A DNA stretch of 6,838 bases from Cryomorphaceae bacterium (GTDB taxonomy: Bacteria; Bacteroidota; Bacteroidia; Flavobacteriales; BACL11). Location: positions 1 to 6,838 of the forward strand of contig CATIQX010000155.1 of NCBI GenBank assembly GCA_949531795.1, in the 5' to 3' direction. Of this stretch, positions 1-5,801 are shown one piece after another. Within the stretch, counting starts at the first letter, position 1. Every line of letters starts with the position of its first letter. The notes beneath the pieces were generated by a model. That model saw only the letters and a program-made list of their open reading frames with translations, was not told the DNA's origin and did not search any database. The translations under genes and the position numbers were made by a program.

Positions 1-2
1 TA

Positions 3-89
3 GGAAGAGAAACAAAAGAAAGAAAGAACGAGCCGCTCTTTTACATCTATGATGATGGAGTAGTTGAGAAGAAAATAATTCTTGAATAA
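3..89 (+). CDS. C-terminal end of an unidentified protein (5' end outside window)
   Basis: An open frame enters from the left edge and runs 28 codons to a TAA stop at 87-89. The visible tail is charged: a Lys/Arg/Glu-rich start (GRETKERKNEP), then a hydrophobic/aromatic patch (LFYIYDDG) and an ending in KKIILE. The other two plus-strand frames hit stops earlier (TAG at position 1, TGA at about 50), so this is the only plus-strand frame that stays open up to the terminator. The stop lies only a few bases before a strong hairpin terminator, which supports a real gene ending here. I do not recognise the family from this tail and assign no function. It converges on the minus-strand genes that fill the rest of the window. 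Confidence 0.6.
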   Translation, partial: GRETKERKNEPLFYIYDDGVVEKKIILE

Positions 90-93
90 ATAA

Positions 94-123
94 AAACCCA
101 CTCATTTGAGTGGGTTTATTTTT
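94..123. terminator. Bidirectional intrinsic terminator between convergent units
   Basis: A perfect 10-bp inverted repeat, AAACCCACTC (94-103) and GAGTGGGTTT (108-117), encloses a 4-base ATTT loop. On the plus strand it is followed by a T-rich run (115-123), suited to ending the gene that stops at 89. On the minus strand the A-rich stretch at 86-96 reads as a T tract after the same hairpin. It can therefore also end transcription of tRNA-Val and of any read-through from folC. Its place between two convergent units fits a shared terminator. Confidence 0.88.
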
Positions 124-200
124 GGTGGGCAATGAGGGACTCGAACCCCCGACTTCCTCCGTGTAAAGGAGGCACTCTGAACCAACTGAGTTAATCGCCC
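123..200 (-). tRNA. tRNA-Val (anticodon UAC), CCA encoded
   Basis: The minus strand folds into a full cloverleaf. The acceptor stem is GGGCGAT with ATTGCCC (one G-T wobble), the D stem is ACTC with GAGT around an AGTTGGTTCA loop, and the anticodon stem is CCTCC with GGAGG. The 7-base loop TTTACAC puts the anticodon TAC at 163-165, which reads the GUA-type valine codons. The variable loop is 5 bases. The T stem is GGGGG with CCCTC around TTCGAGT. The discriminator base is A (126) and the 3' CCA is genomically encoded (123-125). The body without CCA is 75 bases. It has its own promoter just upstream and the hairpin terminator just downstream. It could also be reached by read-through from folC. 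Confidence 0.97.
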
Positions 201-212
201 TTAATTGGTTTG

Positions 213-242
213 CAAATATATACGATTTCTTATTACGAGCAA
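213..242 (-). promoter_or_regulatory. Bacteroidota-type promoter for tRNA-Val
   Basis: Read on the minus strand, TATATTTG (213-220) is an exact match to the Bacteroidota housekeeping -7 element TAnnTTTG. A TTG (240-242) lies 19 bases further upstream, which fits the -33 element. The predicted start of transcription falls a few bases before the mature tRNA 5' end at 200, leaving a very short leader. The promoter lies in the 58-base gap after the folC stop. No hairpin separates folC from it, so upstream read-through is also possible. Confidence 0.8.
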
Positions 243-258
243 GTTTTTTTAAATTTAT

Positions 259-1470
259 TTAAACAACTTCAGCAACGACAAATGTACTGCCTCCAATAAA
301 GATTAAATCACCTGCATTTGCATCTTCTTCTGCGCATTTAAGTGCTTCTCCCACACTAGTGAATGTTTTTCCATTAAGTTTGTATTTAGCTGCTTTTTGT
401 TTTAGGTTTTCTGCATTCATTGCTCTTGCAACATTTGCATTACAGAAATAATATTTTGCGTCTTGCGGTAAGTAAGATAGAATGGTGTCTAAATTTTTAT
501 CATTAACTGTACCAAAAACAATATGTAGCTGTTTGTGTTTTAAGTTCCTTAACTGTTTTGCTATTTCTTTAATCCCATCCTCATTGTGTGCTGTGTCGCA
601 GATTGTTTGAGGATTTTTACTTAAGGTTTGCCATCTTCCTAATAGTTTAGTGTTGGCTACTGTTTTTAATAAACCATGCTTAATATTATCTTCAGTTATT
701 TCCCATTTTTGTTTTTGTAATTGCTTTATCGCTGTTATTACAGTGTTGATGTTCTCTTTTTGATATTCTCCTTTTAAATCACTAGCATAGTCCTTTTTTG
801 GACTAGCATAAATGAGAATTGCATTTTTTCTTTTAGAAGTATTTTTGAAAATAGAGATTGTTTCTTTTTGTCTTCTCCCAATTATTACTGGAGTTTTGTT
901 TTTAATAATACCAGCTTTTTCGGTTGCAATATTTTCAATAGTATTACCCAATAGATTTGTGTGGTCTAAGCTTATATTTGTAATTATTGCTAGCTCAGGT
1001 TGGATAATATTGGTGCTGTCTAGTCTGCCACCTAAACCTGTTTCAATTATAGCAATATCCACTTTTTGTTTGGCAAAATAATCAAAAGCCATTGCAACTG
1101 TAAATTCAAAAAATGAGAGTTCCATTTTCTCAAAAAAAACTTGATTTTCCTTAACAAAGTTTACTACCTGTTTTTGAGTAATCATCTCTCCATTTATCTT
1201 TATTCTTTCTCTGAAATCTTTAAGATGAGGTGAAGTGTATAGTCCAACTTTTATCCCTGATTCTTGTAGAATAGAGGCCAGCATATGGGCAGTTGACCCT
1301 TTCCCATTTGTACCCGCAATATGGATACTTTTAAATTTAGTATGCGGATTTTTTAAATGCTTTGTTGCAGCAACTATATTTCCAATATCAGCTTTATAAG
1401 CTGCTGCACCTATTCTTTGATAAATCGGCAAACGGCTGAATAAATAGTCAAGCGTTTGAGTATAGTTCAT
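259..1470 (-). CDS. folC: Bifunctional folylpolyglutamate synthase / dihydrofolate synthase
   Basis: This is a cytoplasmic Mur-ligase-family enzyme of 403 residues, a normal length for FolC. It adds glutamate to dihydropteroate and/or tetrahydrofolate using ATP. The ATP-binding P-loop is GTNGKGS at residues 53-59. YTSPHL follows at 78-83, then the conserved ETGLGGRLD at 143-151 and ITNISLDH at 163-170. EKAGIIK at 184-190 holds the lysine region that is carbamylated in the family. LGRWQ (277-281) and DTAHN (292-296) start the C-terminal ligase domain, and VFGTVNDK (318-325) is also typical. Start: the ATG shares its A with the tonB stop (TAATG), so translation is probably coupled to tonB. No Shine-Dalgarno is evident. 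Whether it does both reactions or only one cannot be told from sequence; bifunctionality is assumed from the family in bacteria. Confidence 0.96.
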   Translation of the reverse strand: MNYTQTLDYLFSRLPIYQRIGAAAYKADIGNIVAATKHLKNPHTKFKSIHIAGTNGKGSTAHMLASILQESGIKVGLYTSPHLKDFRERIKINGEMITQKQVVNFVKENQVFFEKMELSFFEFTVAMAFDYFAKQKVDIAIIETGLGGRLDSTNIIQPELAIITNISLDHTNLLGNTIENIATEKAGIIKNKTPVIIGRRQKETISIFKNTSKRKNAILIYASPKKDYASDLKGEYQKENINTVITAIKQLQKQKWEITEDNIKHGLLKTVANTKLLGRWQTLSKNPQTICDTAHNEDGIKEIAKQLRNLKHKQLHIVFGTVNDKNLDTILSYLPQDAKYYFCNANVARAMNAENLKQKAAKYKLNGKTFTSVGEALKCAEEDANAGDLIFIGGSTFVVAEVV

Positions 1471-2249
1471 TAATTTAAACTAAAGAGGTAAACAATTTTT
1501 CCTTGTTGATTAGTTGGTGCAGTTTTTTTAGGACCAAATTTAGTTTTTAGTGCGGCTGTTTTAGCTCTTTGCAACAATTTTTTATTTAGTGTTGTTGAGC
1601 CTTTTGCTCCAGGAATTGCATTAATCACATTACCTAATCGGTCAACTGTAATTATAACTACAACTTTCCCTTCTACTTGTAGTTTATATATTGGTTTTAC
1701 CTTGAATTCCACCTTCCTGCCACCTAGCTGATAAGCAGTTCCATTTTTTCCAATTCCACCTCCTTCATATACTTCCGAATTTGGATCGCCATCTATTGCA
1801 CCCTGATTACCATCTCCATTATTATTGCCTTCTGATTTTTCGTCTTTTTCTTTTTTCCCAGCGTAGAGGGCTTTTTTATTTATTTCCGGCTTCTTTTCTT
1901 CAATTACTTCTTCTTTTGGCTCTTCTTTTTCTATTATCTTTTTCTTTTCTTTTATTTTTTCTACAGCAGGTGTTTCAACTAAAGATTGCGTAACAATTTT
2001 TTCTGTACTTTCTATTTGTTGTTCAATAATTTCTTTTTCAATAATTTCAGTTAATTCTTCAGTGCTTTCTGGTTCAAGCTCTCCAAATCCTTCTTCACTA
2101 AAGCCGAAATTGATACTTATTCCTTCTTCTTTAGGGGGTGGGTCTTGGTATTTTAATCCCATAAAAAGAAAAGCAACTATAATCAAAGCATGGAACAGAA
2201 TTGTTCCAATAATTCCTTTGCGTTTGCTTTTTTTTTCAGAAGTTGTCAT
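1470..2249 (-). CDS. tonB: TonB-family energy transducer
   Basis: The 259-residue protein has the TonB plan. A short basic N-terminus (KKSKRK) is followed by one membrane anchor at about 12-32 and a long periplasmic linker at about 35-175. The C-terminal TonB domain, at about 178-259, contains VEGKVVVIITVDRLGNV (192-208). It carries energy from the ExbB-ExbD motor to outer-membrane TonB-dependent transporters. The linker is unusual beside the Pro-rich E. coli one: about 60-137 is dominated by Glu, Lys and Ile with few prolines, then comes a Gly/Asn/Asp-rich stretch (about 140-170). The gene begins one base after the exbD stop and its own stop overlaps the folC start. An A9 run covers codons 5-8. 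The family call is firm; which transporters it serves is unknown. Confidence 0.92.
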   Translation of the reverse strand: MTTSEKKSKRKGIIGTILFHALIIVAFLFMGLKYQDPPPKEEGISINFGFSEEGFGELEPESTEELTEIIEKEIIEQQIESTEKIVTQSLVETPAVEKIKEKKKIIEKEEPKEEVIEEKKPEINKKALYAGKKEKDEKSEGNNNGDGNQGAIDGDPNSEVYEGGGIGKNGTAYQLGGRKVEFKVKPIYKLQVEGKVVVIITVDRLGNVINAIPGAKGSTTLNKKLLQRAKTAALKTKFGPKKTAPTNQQGKIVYLFSLN

Positions 2250-2250
2250 A

Positions 2251-2643
2251 CTAATTAGGAGTTGTTGCTAGTACTATTTTGTATTTGTTTCTATAAGCAA
2301 TATCCATTATTTTTACGACATGTTCAATAGCAACTGTTTTGTCGGTATGTAAGATTATTGCAGGTTCTGTTGCGTTATTAATGAGTAGTTTTAGTTCTTG
2401 CTCAATACTTGCAGCTGTAACTTTATTTTCATTAATATAAAAATCAATATCCTTAGTTATTGAAATAGAAATAGTTTGTTTTTCTAATGTCTTTGCTTTA
2501 CTGCTTGGTAAAAGTAACTTTAAAGCATTAGGACTCACTAGTGTAGAAGTAAGCATAAAAAAGATAAGTAATAGAAAAACAATGTCTGTCATGGAGGACA
2601 TGTTAAAATTGGCACTTACTTTATTTCTACTTCTTAATCCCAT
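2251..2643 (-). CDS. exbD: ExbD/TolR-family proton-channel subunit
   Basis: A 130-residue inner-membrane protein. It has a short cytoplasmic N-terminus, one transmembrane helix at about 16-36 and a periplasmic domain of about 90 residues. The membrane helix begins SMTDIVFLLLIFFML, with Asp20 at the position of the essential proton-carrying aspartate of ExbD/TolR. With ExbB it forms the motor that energises TonB. The ATG overlaps the exbB stop by one base (TAATG), and the tonB ATG follows one base after its TAG stop, so the three are very probably translated as a coupled unit. TolR is the main alternative, but a TonB gene directly after it and no Tol-Pal genes in view favour ExbD. Confidence 0.93.
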   Translation of the reverse strand: MGLRSRNKVSANFNMSSMTDIVFLLLIFFMLTSTLVSPNALKLLLPSSKAKTLEKQTISISITKDIDFYINENKVTAASIEQELKLLINNATEPAIILHTDKTVAIEHVVKIMDIAYRNKYKIVLATTPN

Positions 2644-3341
2644 TATTCATTATGGTGTAAAAGGTCTAAAAATTCTGTTGTTTTTGCTTCTAGCATAAAT
2701 ACTACTTTGTCTACTTTGGATACTAAATAGTTGTAAGCAATAAATGCTATAATTCCTACTATTAAACCAGCTACTGTTGTTGTCATGGCAGTGTAAATAC
2801 CTTTGGAAAGCATCTCTACATCAATGTTACCGCCAGCACTTGCCATTTCATGGAAAGCAACAATCATTCCAATTACAGTTCCTAAAAACCCAATCATTGG
2901 GGCAGCTCCTGAAATTGTAGCTAGGTTAGCTAAATTATTTTCCATTTTAAATACTTCAAGTTTACCTTGGTTTTCAATGGCAGCTGAAATGTCAGTCATT
3001 GGTTTATTAATTCTGTTAACTCCTTTTTCAATCATTCTTGAAATAGGGCTGTCCGTATTACGACATAAAGTTTTTGCAGCTGCAATATCTTTTGCTTCTA
3101 CAAAATTTTGTATGCTTTTTAGAAATGCGTCATCCTCAATACTGGCCTTTCTAATAGCTGAAAAACGCTCAATTAAAATGTAAATTGCAAAAATAGAAAG
3201 TAACCCTAAAGCTCCCATTACTAAGTTTCCTCCGATTCCTCCTGAAGTAATTAAGTTAATAACAGATAAAGTTTTTTCGGTAATTACTGGAGCACTTAAG
3301 CTGTCAGTAGATAGTGGGATTTGTAATAGAGTTGAATTCAT
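2643..3341 (-). CDS. exbB: ExbB / MotA-TolQ family proton-channel subunit
   Basis: A 232-residue inner-membrane protein with three hydrophobic helices, at about 39-59, 140-164 and 184-207. A cytoplasmic stretch of about 80 residues lies between the first two. The family core GAAPMIGFLGTVIGMIVAF (145-163) and GIYTAMTTTVAGL (181-193) is present. Thr155 and Thr189 align by eye with the channel-lining threonines of E. coli ExbB (T148, T181). About 38 residues precede the first helix, including a polar Ser/Thr-rich N-terminus. With ExbD it converts proton flow into force for TonB. A 25-base A/T-rich gap without a Shine-Dalgarno separates it from nhaD. TAACTTTA in this gap resembles a -7 element by 7 of 8 positions but has no -33 partner. 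The stop overlaps the exbD start. Confidence 0.93.
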   Translation of the reverse strand: MNSTLLQIPLSTDSLSAPVITEKTLSVINLITSGGIGGNLVMGALGLLSIFAIYILIERFSAIRKASIEDDAFLKSIQNFVEAKDIAAAKTLCRNTDSPISRMIEKGVNRINKPMTDISAAIENQGKLEVFKMENNLANLATISGAAPMIGFLGTVIGMIVAFHEMASAGGNIDVEMLSKGIYTAMTTTVAGLIVGIIAFIAYNYLVSKVDKVVFMLEAKTTEFLDLLHHNE

Positions 3342-3366
3342 ATTTATTAAACGCTAAAGTTAATTT

Positions 3367-4656
3367 TTATTGCATGAAGATGTAAGTGGCTGCTCCAGCT
3401 AAATATCCCATTAATGCTAATAAAGAAATATTTTTTAAGTACCAGATAAAGTCAATTTTAAGAATCCCCATAACAGCAACTCCTGCTGCTGAACCAATAA
3501 TTAAAACGGACCCTCCTGTTCCTGCACAATAGGCTAAAAACTCCCAGAACTTACCATCAACAGCAAAGTCACCTACAGGTGTGATTTCATACATTCCCAT
3601 AGCTCCAGCTACTAAAGGTACATTATCCACAATGGAAGAAAGAAGCCCGATTATCATGTTGATGATATAAATATCACCATTAAATGTTTTATCTAAGAAA
3701 TTAGCAACAATATCCAATTGCCCCGCTGACTGAAGAGCTGCTACTGCTAATAAAATCCCTAAAAAGAAAAATATTGTTGGAACATCTATTTTCTTCATTA
3801 CTCCAATAACCGATAGTTGAGATTTTTGTTCATGGTTTTTACTTCTATGTAAGATTTCTGTAACTAACCAAAGTATACCTAATGATAATAATATTCCAAC
3901 ATAAGGAGGTAAGTGAGTAATAGTTTTAAAAATAGGTACAAAGAGTAAACCAGCTACTCCCAAGTAAAAAACTAAATTTCTTTCGAATGATGTAGTTGGA
4001 TCGGTATAATGTTCTTTGTTTTCTACTCTTAGCGGCCTTGTTACTTCTCCTTTAAGTTTAAAGGTTAAATAAATCAAAGGCACAAGTGCGCAGACTACGG
4101 AAGGTAAAAATATAGAAGTAATAATATTACTTGCTGTAACTTGCCCTCCAATCCAAAGCATAATAGTTGTAATATCACCAATTGGGGACCAGGCCCCTCC
4201 CGCATTAGCGGATAGTATTACCATTCCTGCAAACATCCATAAATTTTCTTTGTCTTTTATTAGTTTGGTAAGTAAAGCTGACATAACAATTGCAGTTGTT
4301 AGGTTATCGAGAGCAGCGGAGAAAAAGAAAGTGATAATGCTTAAAATCCACATTAAAGCTACCTTCTTGTTAGTCGTAATCTTATCTGTAATAATTGAAA
4401 ATCCTTCGTGAGCATCAATTAATTCTACAATAGTCATTGCCCCTAAAAGGAAGAATAAAATTTCAGCAATATCTACTAAATGGTGCGCTAAATGCTCGTT
4501 CATATGGTGTGCATCTGCTCCTGTAAATGCGTAAAGCCCCCAAGTAAGCCCTCCAATAATTAATGCAGAGGATGCTTTATCAACTTTAATTGAATGCTCT
4601 AAGGCAATTGCCATGTATCCTAAAACGAATACAATAATCATGAGTGTTGTGATCAT
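3367..4656 (-). CDS. nhaD: NhaD-type Na+/H+ antiporter
   Basis: A 429-residue polytopic inner-membrane protein of the ion-transporter (IT) superfamily, close to the usual NhaD length. NhaD exports Na+ (and often Li+) in exchange for H+, mainly at alkaline pH. Conserved pieces are FFLLGAMTIVELIDAHEGF (68-86), SAALDNLTTAIVMSALLTK (113-131), NAGGAWSPIGDITTIMLW (151-168), SSIVDNVPLVAGAMGMY (340-356) and GTGGSVLIIGSAAGVA (379-394). The paired LDN (Asp117) and VDN (Asp344) sites fit the inverted-repeat design of the superfamily, and with Asp161 they are candidate ion-site residues (inference). A histidine cluster, HHMNEHLAHH at 50-59, sits in the loop before the helix at about 63-80. The ATG follows an A-rich leader (A8 run at 4658-4665). 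It lies 37 bases after the mscS-like stop and 25 before exbB. Confidence 0.94.
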   Translation of the reverse strand: MITTLMIIVFVLGYMAIALEHSIKVDKASSALIIGGLTWGLYAFTGADAHHMNEHLAHHLVDIAEILFFLLGAMTIVELIDAHEGFSIITDKITTNKKVALMWILSIITFFFSAALDNLTTAIVMSALLTKLIKDKENLWMFAGMVILSANAGGAWSPIGDITTIMLWIGGQVTASNIITSIFLPSVVCALVPLIYLTFKLKGEVTRPLRVENKEHYTDPTTSFERNLVFYLGVAGLLFVPIFKTITHLPPYVGILLSLGILWLVTEILHRSKNHEQKSQLSVIGVMKKIDVPTIFFFLGILLAVAALQSAGQLDIVANFLDKTFNGDIYIINMIIGLLSSIVDNVPLVAGAMGMYEITPVGDFAVDGKFWEFLAYCAGTGGSVLIIGSAAGVAVMGILKIDFIWYLKNISLLALMGYLAGAATYIFMQ

Positions 4657-4693
4657 ATTTTTTTTCTATTGAGTTTTTTATATTTTTTAATTT

Positions 4694-5791
4694 CTAGTTT
4701 TTTTGTAGATAGACTGTTGTACTTGGGAATGCAAAATCGCTATTGTGTTTTTTTACGATCTCCATAATTTTATAATTTACATCTTCTTTAACATTTATTA
4801 AATCCTCCCATTTTGGGCTGTCTACAAAGTACATTACCATGATGTCTAATGAGCTTGATCCAAATTCTTGAAAACGAACTCTACCATCTTGATTTGTTTT
4901 TTCATGCAGATTAATCATTTCTTGAATGTCACTAACAATTGCTTTAATTTGTTCTGGAGCAGTTTCATAAGTTAGGCCAATATTAAACTTTACTCTTCTT
5001 ACAGGTCTCAGGCCTAAGTTGTCTAATTCTGCATCAATCATTTTTTTGTTTGGTACAGTTACTAAACTTTTATCAAAAGTTCTAATACGGGTACTTCTGA
5101 ATCCTACTTTTTCAACTACACCGGTTACAGCTCCAACAGTTACAATATCACCCACCGTAAATGGTTGGTCAAAAAAGATAGTGAAAGATCCTAAAAGGTT
5201 TTCCAAACTTTCTTTGGAAGCCATCGCTAGGGCAAGGCCTCCAATTCCTAATCCTGTTGCTAATGCAGTAATATTTACCTCAAAAATATTCCCCATTACA
5301 ATTACTAATGCAAATACATATGTAATAATTTTTGCAATTTCAATAATAAAAGGAATTAGCTGATCATCCATTTTGTTTTCAGTCGCTTCAGCTCTTTTAT
5401 TTAAAATTAATCCGATAAAATCAATTACTTTTAAGATAATCCAAAAAATAGAATAAACATATATAAGAGAAAAACCTTTATTGATAAACATCTTTAAGCC
5501 TATTTCATTCTCCGGATTTAAATTCCAAACAGCAGGATATTGTATATGAGTACTTCCTATGTATATTACAGAAAGCATTATACAAAAACCGATAGGTTTA
5601 GTTAGTAATTTGTCAAATTTTTCAATTCCTACTTCTACACCTTTTTCACCTAATACTTTAAATAACAAATGACTTAAGTATTTTGAGATTAATTTTTTGA
5701 AAATAAAACCTAAAAGAACAGCCCCGAAAAACCAAGCGTATTCTTTAATTGTATTTCCTAGTATTTCTGTAAGTAAAAATTCTGTTTCCAT
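4694..5791 (-). CDS. MscS-family mechanosensitive ion channel
   Basis: A 365-residue inner-membrane protein with about five transmembrane segments (roughly 16-32, 66-82, 107-130, 148-169 and the pore helix from 173). It then has the MscS soluble domain. The pore helix is Gly/Ala-rich (ALATGLGIGGLALAMASKE, 176-194) and leads into ENLLGSFTIFFDQPFTVGD (197-215), the hallmark of the family. The beta domain follows (VEKVGFRSTRIRTFD, 226-240; VPNKKMID, 246-253), with a C-terminal alpha/beta domain ending FPSTTVYLQ. E. coli MscS has three helices and 286 residues; this is the longer version with two extra N-terminal helices. Its presumed role is release of ions and solutes under hypo-osmotic stress. 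It starts 10 bases after the dehydrogenase stop without a clear Shine-Dalgarno. Other members of the superfamily have non-osmotic roles, so the exact job is open. Confidence 0.92.
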   Translation of the reverse strand: METEFLLTEILGNTIKEYAWFFGAVLLGFIFKKLISKYLSHLLFKVLGEKGVEVGIEKFDKLLTKPIGFCIMLSVIYIGSTHIQYPAVWNLNPENEIGLKMFINKGFSLIYVYSIFWIILKVIDFIGLILNKRAEATENKMDDQLIPFIIEIAKIITYVFALVIVMGNIFEVNITALATGLGIGGLALAMASKESLENLLGSFTIFFDQPFTVGDIVTVGAVTGVVEKVGFRSTRIRTFDKSLVTVPNKKMIDAELDNLGLRPVRRVKFNIGLTYETAPEQIKAIVSDIQEMINLHEKTNQDGRVRFQEFGSSSLDIMVMYFVDSPKWEDLINVKEDVNYKIMEIVKKHNSDFAFPSTTVYLQKN

Positions 5792-5801
5792 AGTATGTTA
5801 T

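Noticed and set aside
279..286. Second TAnnTTTG match (TACATTTG on the minus strand) inside the 3' end of folC
   Set aside because: No TTG at 17-23 bases upstream, and a better placed, exact element lies at 213-220. Expected by chance in AT-rich DNA.
812..1081. Plus-strand open frame of 89 codons
   Set aside because: Lies wholly inside folC on the opposite strand; hydrophobic composition is what the antisense of a Lys/Asn-rich gene gives, with no recognisable domain.
1830..1990. Long pyrimidine-rich run on the plus strand, considered as a repeat or triplex-forming tract
   Set aside because: It is explained by Glu and Lys codons of the TonB linker; no regular repeat unit or mirror symmetry was seen.
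1781..1993. Plus-strand open frame of 70 codons rich in Leu and Phe, resembling a small membrane protein
   Set aside because: It is the complement of the Glu/Lys-rich TonB linker (antisense of GAA/AAA codons reads as TTC/TTT). No promoter or start signal supports it.
2062..2271. Plus-strand open frame of 69 codons
   Set aside because: Antisense to the 5' part of tonB, which has clear anchor and linker features in its own frame.
2803..3183. Plus-strand open frame of 126 codons
   Set aside because: Antisense to the core of exbB, whose conserved motifs explain the sequence.
3342..3366. Possible promoter before exbB (TAACTTTA on the minus strand)
   Set aside because: Only 7 of 8 positions fit TAnnTTTG, no TTG lies at the expected distance upstream, and the leader would be very short. 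Too weak to list as a feature.
5019..5363. Plus-strand open frame of 114 codons
   Set aside because: Antisense to the conserved pore and beta domain of the MscS-family gene; no independent support.
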